From contig SBHC01000001.1 in the NCBI GenBank assembly GCA_006226375.1, positions 1 to 44,022 of the forward strand: a stretch of DNA of 44,022 bases, given 5' to 3'. The notes under the pieces were generated by a model. That model was given only the letters and a program-made list of their open reading frames with translations, was not told the origin of the DNA and made no database searches. Source of the DNA: Deltaproteobacteria bacterium (GTDB taxonomy: Bacteria; Myxococcota_C; UBA6777). This document shows positions 33,801 to 41,704 of this stretch, in pieces; position 1 is the first letter of the stretch, and each line of letters opens with the position of its first letter. A program made the translations under genes and the position numbers.

Positions 33801-36800
33801 CCAACGGACAATGCCAGCTTTCCTGCCAATCGGGGCTGACCATTTGCGGTGGGAAGTGCGTCGATCTGCAAACCGACAACGCCAACTGTGGAAAATGTGC
33901 GACCAAGTGTGCGACCGGCCAGGTGTGCTCCAATGGAACCTGCCAGCTGTCTTGCCAGTCGGGTCTGACCAACTGCAATGGAACTTGTGTGGATATCAAC
34001 ACGGACCGTCTTAACTGCGGTAAGTGCGGAACCAAGTGCGCCTCCGGTCAAGTTTGCTCCAACGGAACGTGTCAGCTTTCTTGTCAAACGGGCCTCACCA
34101 AGTGCGGCAACCTTTGTGTGAACGTTCAGACAGACCGCGCCAACTGTGGAGGCTGTGGAAAAGCCTGTGCTTCCGGCCAAGTCTGCTCCAACGGCACCTG
34201 CCAGTTGAGCTGCCCCACGGTCACGCCGACCAACTGTTCTGGAATCTGCGTGGATACCAAGAGCAACGACCTGAACTGTGGTCAATGTGGCGTCCAATGC
34301 CAGGGCGGAAAGAAGTGCGTGGTTGGAACCTGCCAATGTTTGCCAGGAACCACCGACTGCAACGGCACTTGTCTTGACCTCACCACCAACCGCAACAACT
34401 GTGGCGCCTGTGGAAACGCCTGCCCCTCTGGCCGCGTTTGCTCAGGTGGGCAATGTGTGCTGTCCTGCCAGTCGGGTCTCACCAACTGCTCCAACACCTG
34501 CGTCAACCTCAAGACCGACAACGGAAACTGCGGTACTTGTGGAACCAAGTGTGCGACAGGCCAAGTTTGCTCCAACGGTCAATGTCAGCTTTCCTGCCAA
34601 ACGGGCTTGAGTATCTGCGGTGGAAAGTGTGTGGACCTCAAAACCGATAACGCCAACTGTGGAAAGTGTGCCACGCAATGTGCTTCCGGACAGGTTTGCT
34701 CCAACGGCACCTGTCAATTGACTTGCCAGTCTGGGCTCACCAACTGCGGAGGCACCTGCGTTGACACCAAAAATGACCGACTGAATTGCGGCAAGTGCGC
34801 CACCAAGTGTGCGTCTGGGCAAGTTTGCTCTAACGGCACCTGCCAACTGTCTTGTCAGTCGGGCTTGACGAAGTGTGGAAACCTCTGTGTCAACGCCCAA
34901 ACCGACCGCGCCAACTGCGGAAGCTGCGGAAACGCTTGTCCGTCCGGCCAGGTCTGTAACGCTGGCAAATGTATCTTGAGTTGCCCCTCAGCGACACCAA
35001 CCAACTGCTCTGGTATCTGTGTGGACACCAAGTCCAACGACCTGAACTGTGGACAGTGTGGCATCCAATGCCAGGGCGGAAAACGTTGCGTGGTCGGTCA
35101 ATGTCTCTGTTTGCCCGGAACAACGGACTGCAACGGAACCTGCCTCGACCTCACAGCCGACCGACAAAACTGTGGCGCCTGTGGCAAAGTATGCGGCTCA
35201 GGACAAGTCTGCTCCAACGGACAGTGTGTGTTGTCTTGCCAGTCAGGACTCACCAACTGTGGCGGAACTTGTGTCAACCTCAAAACTGACAACGGCCACT
35301 GCGGCAAGTGCGGCACCCAATGCGTCACAGGCCAGGTTTGCTCCAACGGTCAGTGCCAGCTTTCCTGCCAGTCGGGTCTTAACATTTGCAACGGCAAGTG
35401 CGTGGATCTGAAAACCGACAACCGCAACTGCGGCACCTGCGGCAAGTCATGTGCGTCGGGCCAGGTCTGCTCCAACGGAACCTGTCAGTTGTCTTGTCAG
35501 GCAGGACTCACCAACTGCAACGGAACCTGTGTCAACACCCAAAACGACACCCTCAACTGCGGCAAGTGCGCCACCAAGTGTGCGTCTGGGCAAGTTTGCT
35601 CCAACAGCACCTGCCAGTTGTCCTGTCAGGCTGGCTTGACGAAGTGTGGCAATCTCTGTGTCAACGTGAAAACCGACCGCGCCAACTGTGGTGCATGTGG
35701 AACCGCCTGCCAAACCGGTGAAGTTTGCTCCAACGGAACGTGTCAGCTGTCTTGCCAAACAGGCCTGACCAACTGCAACAACACCTGTGTCAACACCAAG
35801 ACAGACAACGCCAACTGTGGAGCTTGCGGAAAACGCTGCAGCGCTGGACAAGTTTGTTCCAACGGAGCTTGCGTGCTGTCCTGCCAATCGGGTCTGACGA
35901 AGTGCGGCAACGTCTGTGTCAACCTCAAGACCGACAACGCCAACTGTGGAACTTGTGGAAAAGCATGTGCCACAGGACAAGTTTGTTCCAACGGACAATG
36001 TCAGCTGTCCTGCCAGTCAGGGCTTAGCATCTGCAGTGGAAAGTGTGTGGATCTCAAGACCGACAACCGAAACTGTGGAACGTGCGGCAAGGTATGCGCT
36101 TCGGGTCAGGTTTGCTCCAACGGTACCTGTCAGTTGACCTGCCAAGCCGGACTCACCAACTGCGGAGGTACCTGCGTTGACACCCAAACCGACAGGCTGA
36201 ACTGTGGCAAGTGTGGGACCCAATGTGGCAACGGAGAGGTGTGTTCGAGCGGAGCCTGTCAGCTTTCCTGCCAGTCGGGCTTGACGAAGTGTGGCAACCT
36301 CTGTGTGAACACCAACACCGATCGAGCCAACTGTGGTCGCTGTGGGAACAGCTGCGGCAACGGTCAAGTGTGTTCCAACGGAACATGCCAGATCTCCTGC
36401 CAGAGCGGCTTGAACAACTGCAGCAACGTCTGTGTCAACCTCAAAACCGACAACAACAACTGTGGCGCTTGCGGTCGACGATGTGCATCCGGTCAAACCT
36501 GCTCCAACGGTGTTTGTGTGTTGACATGCCAAAGCGGACTCACCAACTGTAGCGGCACATGTGTGAACCTCAACACCGACACCAACAACTGTGGCGCTTG
36601 TGCAAGACGGTGTAGCTCAGGTCAGGTTTGTACGAACGGTGCTTGCGTGCTCTCTTGCCAAAGCGGGCTGACCAAGTGCGGCAACGTTTGTGTCAACACC
36701 AAGACAGACCGTGCTCACTGTGGTGGATGCAACCGCACCTGCGCCAGCGGTCAGATTTGTTCCAACAGCCAGTGCGTTCTTTCGTGTCCAGCCACACAGC

Positions 36801-37975
36801 AGGTCTGTAACAACGCGTGCGTAAACACGAACACCGACTCCAGCCACTGTGGTGGCTGCAACCGTCCCTGCGCCTCAGGTCAGTTCTGCTCGAACGGTAG
36901 CTGCCGGTTCACCTGCCCGTCGGGTCAAACGCTCTGTAGCAACGCCTGTGTGGACGTCAAAACAGACGACAACAACTGCGGCGCCTGCGGAAGGAAGTGC
37001 TCTTCGGGACAGACCTGCACCAACGGTGCATGTGTGATTTCCTGTCCTTCAGGACAAACCGCTTGCGGCAACCTCTGCGTGAGCACCACGACCGACCCGA
37101 ACAACTGTGGAGCCTGTGGAAGGAAATGCGGTGTGGGTCAATTCTGTAGCAGCGGAAGTTGTGCCTGTCCGACAGGAACCTCCCTGTGCAGCGGAACTTG
37201 CGTAAGTCTGAGAAACGACCCCAGCAACTGTGGCGCCTGCGGCAGAACCTGTGGAACCAACCAGTACTGCGCCAACGGTGTCTGCACAACAACCTGTCCG
37301 TCCGGTCAGCAGATCTGTTCGGGGCGATGCATCAACACCAACACAGACCGCAACAACTGCGGCTCTTGTGGCAAAGTGTGTCCCTCTAATTCGTCATGCA
37401 GCAACGGCTCTTGTGTATGCGGTTCGGGGCTCACGTTGTGCTCCAACACCTGCGTCAACACAACCAACAACAACAGCCACTGTGGCACCTGCAACCGCGT
37501 ATGTGGAAGCGGGCAAACCTGTAGCAACGGTGCTTGTGTGAGCCAGGGAGTCACCTACTCCCAGCAGTTCACCCGAGGCCAAGCGACAGGACCAAACAGC
37601 GCGCAGTGTCGAGCCTGGATTACGTTCGCCAACTCGCTCAGCGGCAGTCGGACATACAGCAAGATCACCTTGTACGGAAGTCGCAACTCAACAGGGGTTG
37701 TTTGTACAGGCGCAGCCGCAAACACCTTGTGCCAAGCCATTCGAACGAACAACCGCAGCGTGACGGTCACCTGCAACGGACGAACCTGGCGCACCAACTC
37801 CTGCTACAACACCTCCAACGGTCAGGACCGCGTGGAGCTAACAGCAGACAACTTGCGTTGTTCCTGTTCGTCTCAGAACGTCCTTCGCCCCTGTATCGGA
37901 AACGACAACTGGGGTGGAATCAGCGGCTCCTCGTGCAACGCCCCCTCTCAAACCATCTCCGTCCGCTGCGAGTAG
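30806..37975 (+). CDS. Giant Cys-rich repeat surface protein, 2389 aa, probable lipoprotein
   Basis: Start taken at ATG 30806 (an ATG directly before it is equally possible); GGAAGG lies 6 nt upstream. The signal peptide (about 1-25) ends FVSLGC. Residues about 30-230 are a leader of irregular Cys-rich units. From about residue 234 to 2245 there are 47 repeats of typically 43 residues, consensus C-QSGLTNC-x2-TCVNLKTD-x2-NCGxCG-x2-C-x2-GQVCSNG-x-C, with eight Cys each. The last 140 residues (from 37548) form a separate domain with FTRGQATGP, ITLYGSRN, CNGRTWRTN and DNWGGISG, probably an extracellular binding domain. Hundreds of Cys imply a rod of disulfide-stabilised modules. The repeat type also occurs 14 times in 703-5085. 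Role unknown; a long surface fibre or adhesin is the natural reading. Confidence 0.92.
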   Translation: MRLQHTLRMVACLCALGIFVSLGCGGEVAVSIPGCENCPDRCLLDDSSAQGKCVPCLKDVHCQGDTSPTKKCTPENRCVCGTDQDCPSGKKCNGTGGCVECLKNEDCTDGDKDVCVDYKCMQCSPGESQGCLPTDSNACVKGTQTCAGGVWTKCDGWAICKDFEKCEEGKCVPDCPDTQCKEGAFECTTKPSEIPGQYKTCVKNARGCFEYGTEILDCPRQHYCDEGKCVQAKCPKGQTDCNDVCVNTTNDRENCGTCGTVCKQGEVCGNGNCAINCPVGQTECSSACYNLQEDRSHCGTCDTACKDGEICKSGQCVISCLAGQQVCNSKCVNPQNDRSHCGSCGNACPSGQVCAAGQCEVSCPKGQTNCGGSCFDLQSDRVHCGKCNETCQSGFVCASGKCEVSCPPGQTNCGGNCIDIQSDRAHCGTCGNACSSGQVCTNGNCEITCVKGQTNCSGSCVDIQSDRSHCGGCGKACPTGEVCSNGACEVSCPKGQTNCGGNCINVQQDRAHCGKCGSACPSGQVCSAGQCQISCLKGQTNCGGSCVDTQSDRAHCGSCGSTCSSGQVCSQGKCVLSCQSGLTDCSGSCVNLKTDIQNCGACGKVCNSGEVCSNSTCRVSCVSGQTDCSGKCVDLQTDRANCGACGKACPSGQVCAQGQCLLSCPQVTPTNCSGICVDVNTNDLNCGQCGVQCQGGKKCVLGACTCIPGETDCNGTCLDLNTDRKNCGACGNACPAGRVCSNGKCELSCQSGLTNCSGLCVNLKTDNGNCGVCGTQCATGQVCSNGQCQLSCQSGLTICGGKCVDLQTDNANCGKCATKCATGQVCSAGTCQLSCQQGLTNCSGTCVDTKSDRLNCGKCGTQCASGEVCSNGTCQLSCQAGLTKCGNLCVNAQTDRANCGACGTACKTGEVCSAGKCLLSCQSGLTNCSNVCVNTKSDNSNCGKCGTACSTGQVCSNSQCVLSCQSGLTNCSGTCVNVKTDNANCGVCGTQCATGQVCSNGQCQLSCQSGLTICGGKCVDLQTDNANCGKCATKCATGQVCSNGTCQLSCQSGLTNCNGTCVDINTDRLNCGKCGTKCASGQVCSNGTCQLSCQTGLTKCGNLCVNVQTDRANCGGCGKACASGQVCSNGTCQLSCPTVTPTNCSGICVDTKSNDLNCGQCGVQCQGGKKCVVGTCQCLPGTTDCNGTCLDLTTNRNNCGACGNACPSGRVCSGGQCVLSCQSGLTNCSNTCVNLKTDNGNCGTCGTKCATGQVCSNGQCQLSCQTGLSICGGKCVDLKTDNANCGKCATQCASGQVCSNGTCQLTCQSGLTNCGGTCVDTKNDRLNCGKCATKCASGQVCSNGTCQLSCQSGLTKCGNLCVNAQTDRANCGSCGNACPSGQVCNAGKCILSCPSATPTNCSGICVDTKSNDLNCGQCGIQCQGGKRCVVGQCLCLPGTTDCNGTCLDLTADRQNCGACGKVCGSGQVCSNGQCVLSCQSGLTNCGGTCVNLKTDNGHCGKCGTQCVTGQVCSNGQCQLSCQSGLNICNGKCVDLKTDNRNCGTCGKSCASGQVCSNGTCQLSCQAGLTNCNGTCVNTQNDTLNCGKCATKCASGQVCSNSTCQLSCQAGLTKCGNLCVNVKTDRANCGACGTACQTGEVCSNGTCQLSCQTGLTNCNNTCVNTKTDNANCGACGKRCSAGQVCSNGACVLSCQSGLTKCGNVCVNLKTDNANCGTCGKACATGQVCSNGQCQLSCQSGLSICSGKCVDLKTDNRNCGTCGKVCASGQVCSNGTCQLTCQAGLTNCGGTCVDTQTDRLNCGKCGTQCGNGEVCSSGACQLSCQSGLTKCGNLCVNTNTDRANCGRCGNSCGNGQVCSNGTCQISCQSGLNNCSNVCVNLKTDNNNCGACGRRCASGQTCSNGVCVLTCQSGLTNCSGTCVNLNTDTNNCGACARRCSSGQVCTNGACVLSCQSGLTKCGNVCVNTKTDRAHCGGCNRTCASGQICSNSQCVLSCPATQQVCNNACVNTNTDSSHCGGCNRPCASGQFCSNGSCRFTCPSGQTLCSNACVDVKTDDNNCGACGRKCSSGQTCTNGACVISCPSGQTACGNLCVSTTTDPNNCGACGRKCGVGQFCSSGSCACPTGTSLCSGTCVSLRNDPSNCGACGRTCGTNQYCANGVCTTTCPSGQQICSGRCINTNTDRNNCGSCGKVCPSNSSCSNGSCVCGSGLTLCSNTCVNTTNNNSHCGTCNRVCGSGQTCSNGACVSQGVTYSQQFTRGQATGPNSAQCRAWITFANSLSGSRTYSKITLYGSRNSTGVVCTGAAANTLCQAIRTNNRSVTVTCNGRTWRTNSCYNTSNGQDRVELTADNLRCSCSSQNVLRPCIGNDNWGGISGSSCNAPSQTISVRCE
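31505..37540 (+). repeat. 47 tandem Cys-rich coding repeats
   Basis: Counted by the NCG/HCG-x-C core. Most units are 129 nt (43 codons); a few are 132 or about 123 nt. The first and last eight to ten units are the most diverged; the middle ones are nearly uniform, the usual sign of growth by unequal exchange within the centre. Confidence 0.9.
32795..36397 (+). repeat. Higher-order repeat blocks of 771 and 645 bp
   Basis: Units 11-38 follow a fixed order of types. Blocks I (32795-33565), III (34211-34981) and IV (34982-35752) are six units (771 bp) starting with the TPTNCSGIC type. Blocks II (33566-34210) and V (35753-36397) are five units (645 bp) lacking that start pair. The block lengths add up exactly to the start of unit 39. 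Near-identical DNA at about 33121-33290 and 33766-33935 marks a recent duplication. Confidence 0.85.
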
Positions 37976-38017
37976 ACCCCTAACACCCTCCCAGCCCCCT
38001 CTCTCCACTTCCCTTTC

Positions 38018-38611
38018 CTAATTCAACCAAGCCAAGAACAACATCGACCGATTGATTCCCATTACTGAGGGAACATGGTTGTCGTATTCGTTCGAGACAT
38101 CCAGCGTTTTGATGTTGGAGAAGAACTGGAATGGTTCTTCTGAATGGTAACTCTCAAAAAGGGAGCACCGCATAGTCTCATAGTGTCGATACAACTCGTC
38201 ACTGACCGGAAACATGAGCTTGTTGGAGAACGGGTCGCCTTCCTCATCATCCTCGAACTCCAATGGGCTGTTTGCGATAAACGCAGCAAACAGTTGGTGA
38301 GCAAAATCTTCGGAGACGGGGAACCATTCGTCATCAAGAAATTCATCAAACTCTGCCTCCTCAGGGACAAAGCCAGAGAGCGCACGATAAAGATAGGTCT
38401 GCAACAGCTGATAGCTTTCCTCAACAGAGCCATCAAAGGCAGCTATTTGCTGATCAAGTTCTTCCCTCTTTTCAAGATCATACTCATGCGAATAGCATCG
38501 CTCTGGAAGCGTCGCAAGAGTGTGAGCTTTCATCCACAGGGAGAAGGGTCCAGAGTATTCAATCCGGTTCACCCAATCACAAAAGGTCGATGGGTCTGGG
38601 AAGTTCACCAT
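38018..38611 (-). CDS. Acidic hypothetical protein, 197 aa
   Basis: ATG 38611 with AGGAG 11 nt upstream, a rather long spacing. No signal peptide or membrane helix, so probably cytoplasmic. Acidic, with Asp/Glu-rich segments (EEAEFDEFLDDEWFP, LEFEDDEEGDPFSN) and many aromatic residues. I do not recognise a family. It starts 32 nt after the stop of 38644-40044 on the same strand, so the two are probably one transcript, which makes it a possible partner of that HTH-TPR membrane protein. It converges on the giant Cys-rich gene. Confidence 0.82.
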   Translation of the reverse strand: MVNFPDPSTFCDWVNRIEYSGPFSLWMKAHTLATLPERCYSHEYDLEKREELDQQIAAFDGSVEESYQLLQTYLYRALSGFVPEEAEFDEFLDDEWFPVSEDFAHQLFAAFIANSPLEFEDDEEGDPFSNKLMFPVSDELYRHYETMRCSLFESYHSEEPFQFFSNIKTLDVSNEYDNHVPSVMGINRSMLFLAWLN

Positions 38612-38643
38612 GCTTGCAAGAACTCCTATACGAACAAGTAATT

Positions 38644-40044
38644 CTAGGCATGAAAGCTTCGCTGCTTCTTCTTGCCCTTCTTTTGTTTCTTCTTTGCGAA
38701 GACAGGTCGCTTCTTCTTACCCTTCTTCTGCTTTTTCTTCGAGAGGGTCTGCTGTGGCATGTTGGAGTAAGAAGCGGAAGAGTTAGAGTTCCCCAACGTT
38801 GCGACAAGAAGCAAGCTGGCGAGAGCCAGAGCAACAAGAACAGCGATCGGATAGCACGCCGCAGACGTTTCTGCTTGCGAGCCATAACGAGTCTGCCAAG
38901 AGCCCATGGTTCGTCGAAAGGAACGAATCGACCGGACCCACTCCAGCTCCTTTTCAGTACGCAGCGACGCAAGAAAGTCGGCCTGATCTTCTTCAGACAA
39001 CTTCCCTGCAGCCAAGAGTTTTCCAAACTCATCCAAATGGTGCTTGCACCCCGTCATGTTCTGGGCAAGGGAATCTTCACAGAATAGGTTAAATCGGGGG
39101 ACATAGTTATCTGGGTCAAGCCGAAGGGCACGGAGCCAAAGCCGCTGTGCCCCTTTCTTGTTGCCAAGAGAGTCTTCCGTAAACGCCCAGTTGTTGCAGA
39201 TCCGCGAACGCAAGACAGGGTTATCAGCGTATGCCAGCGCCTTTTGGTACCAACCGATAGCTTTGTGATCAAGCTTCTGCTCTGAAGCGAGATCCCCTTG
39301 AGCTTTGTAAAAGAAAGGATTCTCTTGGTAGGTCTCCTTCATGGAATTCAGCTTGTGTTGGGCTTCTTCAAATTCACCTATCTCCAGCAGCCTCCGGGCC
39401 TCTAAGACATCTTTGGGGATATCTCGGTGTGGCGGGGCAAACGTGTGATTCTCTATCTGATGAATGAGTTTGATTAACTCTTTCTTCACACGATGGACGC
39501 CCGCTCGGATGGTGCCGGGTTCAATCCCAAACTCCTCGCTTAGCTCGTTGTAGTCCCAGTAGCTTGGATTGCCAGTGTGAAGGCGAAAGCACTCCACGTA
39601 GATCTTCTTCTTTGGAGAAAACGTAGCTTCCACTTGCTGCCATAGCTTCTCAGCGATATCGCGATAGCCTCCGTCCAGACATGCGTATTTTTCTTCCACG
39701 TTCCAGCCGAGGATGTTGGACAACACAAACCGATCGGATGCTGGAGGAGGAGCCCCATGTTTTCGCTCTTTGTAACGAGCATCGCAGAACATCCGGCTTT
39801 CATCCATGTCGAGAGGCGCGCGACCTGACTTGGCTTGATCTTCCTTGCGGCGTTTCTGCTGGGCTCGCTTGACCAAGGCTTGAAAGTAGTCTCGAACGCT
39901 CTGACTTTCCCGAGCTTCCAGCAGCGCTTCGACCTCGCCACTGAGGATCTCAAACGACACAGCCAGGTTGTCGGTGTGTCCATCAAAGTCCTGGTGGACA
40001 TCCACGAGCATGTGAGTCTCTTGGGGGGAAAGTTCTCCTACCAT
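38644..40044 (-). CDS. HTH and TPR protein with C-terminal membrane anchor and Lys-rich tail
   Basis: 466 residues from ATG 40044 with GGGAG 6 nt upstream (a TTG two codons earlier is in frame). Residues about 161-195 (YNELSEEFGIEPGTIRAGVH and following) look like a sigma region 4-type HTH. TPR-like helices follow at about 246-313 (GDLASEQKLDHKAIGWYQKA; RLWLRALRLDPDN). One membrane helix lies at about 398-418 (PIAVLVALALASLLLVATLG). The last 30 residues are two copies of KKKQKKGKKK separated by five residues, on the far side of the membrane if the N-terminus is cytoplasmic. This suggests a membrane-held regulator with a strongly cationic exported tail. No sigma region 2 is visible, so it is probably not a true sigma factor. 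Divergent from 40256-41689. Confidence 0.86.
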   Translation of the reverse strand: MVGELSPQETHMLVDVHQDFDGHTDNLAVSFEILSGEVEALLEARESQSVRDYFQALVKRAQQKRRKEDQAKSGRAPLDMDESRMFCDARYKERKHGAPPPASDRFVLSNILGWNVEEKYACLDGGYRDIAEKLWQQVEATFSPKKKIYVECFRLHTGNPSYWDYNELSEEFGIEPGTIRAGVHRVKKELIKLIHQIENHTFAPPHRDIPKDVLEARRLLEIGEFEEAQHKLNSMKETYQENPFFYKAQGDLASEQKLDHKAIGWYQKALAYADNPVLRSRICNNWAFTEDSLGNKKGAQRLWLRALRLDPDNYVPRFNLFCEDSLAQNMTGCKHHLDEFGKLLAAGKLSEEDQADFLASLRTEKELEWVRSIRSFRRTMGSWQTRYGSQAETSAACYPIAVLVALALASLLLVATLGNSNSSASYSNMPQQTLSKKKQKKGKKKRPVFAKKKQKKGKKKQRSFHA

Positions 40045-40107
40045 TTGCAACTCCCTTTTCAGTCAACCAATCTACAATTTGGGTCTCTATGTACTTAGAC
40101 TCCGTTT

Positions 40108-40128
40108 GTTACATTTTATTTTGTAACG
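40108..40128. promoter_or_regulatory. Second inverted TGTAAC pair in a divergent promoter region
   Basis: GTTACA (40108-40113) and TGTAACG (40122-40128) flank an 8-nt AT-only centre between the divergent genes at 40044 and 40256. On the minus strand the motif is followed by TCTAAGTA, an 8-mer also found just after the minus-strand motif at 15972-15978. A shared activator or sigma factor is possible. Confidence 0.4.
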
Positions 40129-40255
40129 TTTGTACTCCCACGACTTTCAACAACTATCCCGTTCTTCAAGGTTGCGCCATCAAGCTCCTTTGTGAAGCCT
40201 GGCTCAGCACACATTCCAAAGCCAGGCAGCCACCCACCACCGAAAGGAGAAACCC

Positions 40256-41689
40256 ATGCAACACAAAAACGAGAGGTCTTGGACCTTCCAACGAGTCTGG
40301 TCCAAAAGCTACCTGGGACCCAGCGTTGGCTGTTGGCTTTGGCTCTGTTCTTTTCCAGCGTATGCGATCACAGAGGTATGCCAAAACCAGGGACAGACCC
40401 GCATTTGCTACTGCCAAGCGTCAAAGAACCTTTGTGTTTGTGAATCCAGTCAAGAAACACCCGCAACGACTCAACCTCAATGCACCCAGGTAACAAACGT
40501 CCGTTACTGCGAGCGTTGGGGCCGAGCGCCCTGCCTGTTCTGGGATAGAAAGAGGGTTTGCGTTCGCTACCGAACAACCTTGAGGTGCACATCCATCGGA
40601 AGAAAGCGATGTTTGCGCTACCGAAAGACGCGAACCTGCGAACGATACGAACAAGCTGGATGTCAATCGTATCGAACCACCCGAACGTGTGTGAAGCGAA
40701 GCAAGCAGCGAAGATGTGCGTCATACAGAACCAAGCGTGTCTGCCAACGCTACGAACGAAGACGTATCTGTACAGGCACCACAACACAACGTCGCTGCCA
40801 AAGGTACAGAACCCGCCGTATTTGCCGAAGCTATAGGACCCTACGAAGATGCCAGTCGTACAGGACACGACGATTCTGTCGAAGCCATCGCCTTGTTCGA
40901 ACATGCAAAGAGTGGAAAACCCGCCGTGGACGTCGTCGGTGTACAAGCTGGAACACCCGTATGATTTGCTCGAATTGGGGAAGTCCAAGAACATGCCAAC
41001 GATGGGGACAGCGTCGGCACTGTTCATCGTGGGGTCAACAACGAACCTGCGCTCAATGGAAAACCGACAGCACATGCAAAGGCTGGAAAACACAAACTCG
41101 TTGTAGCTCGTGGGGCCGTCAAAGACGCTGCCAGCGCTGGGAGAGAAGCTCCACGTGCCAGCAGTGGAAAACCAAGAGAAACTGCACTCAAAAGAACCCG
41201 GCTCGCTGTGCAAGATGGAAGGTCCAACGAACGTGCGAGTCATGGTCGCAGCCACGCTGCCAACGCAGAAGACACCGCAGGCAATGTGTCCGCTGGCGGC
41301 GTGTAAGAAGGCGCTGCAGCATGCGCTCTAGCTTCCGACGTTGCCTCCTTTGGCAAACACGACAGATCTGCCAAGAGACACCTCATTCTTCAGTTTGTCT
41401 TCTGAAACCTATGGGCAACCGGCTGTTCTCGCCCGACCTGAGCAGCGTACTCCACTCCAATTATACGGTACTGCCCGTACTGAAGAACACTCCCACGCCG
41501 CTGTGTTCACGTGCGCTGCGCAAGATTGAATTTGAACAGAAGCTAGACCCACGGGCAGACTGGAACACGCTCGCCAAACTTGCAGGCTGCCAACAATACA
41601 AACACGGATGGGTGTACCAGGAAAAGCGTGCGATCTTAAGCCATTGGCAGGCTCTTCTTCTGCACATCGTGCGATGCATCAAACGCTGA
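40256..41689 (+). CDS. Exported Cys/Arg/Trp nonapeptide-repeat protein
   Basis: 477 residues from ATG 40256, with AAAGGAG upstream at normal spacing. Signal peptide about 1-37 ends FPAYA. A short Cys-rich stretch follows, then from about residue 85 to 381 about 33 tandem units of nine residues, consensus C-x2-[WY]-x3-R-x. Early units use Tyr (CQRYRTRRI, CRSYRTLRR); later ones use Trp (CSSWGQQRT, CARWKVQRT). The array is hugely basic. A non-repetitive tail of about 95 residues contains three Cys (near 420, 450 and 473). I know no family with this repeat. The regular Cys-aromatic-Arg spacing could form a disulfide ladder that binds polyanions or membranes. A 295-codon frame on the opposite strand is a shadow of this bias. 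Confidence 0.88.
   Translation: MQHKNERSWTFQRVWSKSYLGPSVGCWLWLCSFPAYAITEVCQNQGQTRICYCQASKNLCVCESSQETPATTQPQCTQVTNVRYCERWGRAPCLFWDRKRVCVRYRTTLRCTSIGRKRCLRYRKTRTCERYEQAGCQSYRTTRTCVKRSKQRRCASYRTKRVCQRYERRRICTGTTTQRRCQRYRTRRICRSYRTLRRCQSYRTRRFCRSHRLVRTCKEWKTRRGRRRCTSWNTRMICSNWGSPRTCQRWGQRRHCSSWGQQRTCAQWKTDSTCKGWKTQTRCSSWGRQRRCQRWERSSTCQQWKTKRNCTQKNPARCARWKVQRTCESWSQPRCQRRRHRRQCVRWRRVRRRCSMRSSFRRCLLWQTRQICQETPHSSVCLLKPMGNRLFSPDLSSVLHSNYTVLPVLKNTPTPLCSRALRKIEFEQKLDPRADWNTLAKLAGCQQYKHGWVYQEKRAILSHWQALLLHIVRCIKR
40508..41398 (+). repeat. Tandem 27-bp coding repeat array
   Basis: About 33 units coding C-x2-[WY]-x3-R-x in the gene at 40256-41689. Most are exactly 27 bp; a few are 24, 30 or 36 bp. DNA identity between units is low while the Cys, aromatic and Arg positions persist, which points to selection on the protein. 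Confidence 0.85.
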
Positions 41690-41704
41690 GACAAGCAGCC
41701 CCTG

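Noticed and set aside
31505-37540. CRISPR-like regular repeats
   Set aside because: The 129-bp periodicity is fully coding with conserved Cys codons; there are no spacers.
40368-41255. 295-codon minus-strand frame opposite the Cys/Arg repeat gene
   Set aside because: The plus-strand frame has a perfect ribosome site, a signal peptide and a regular repeat; the reverse frame has none of these.
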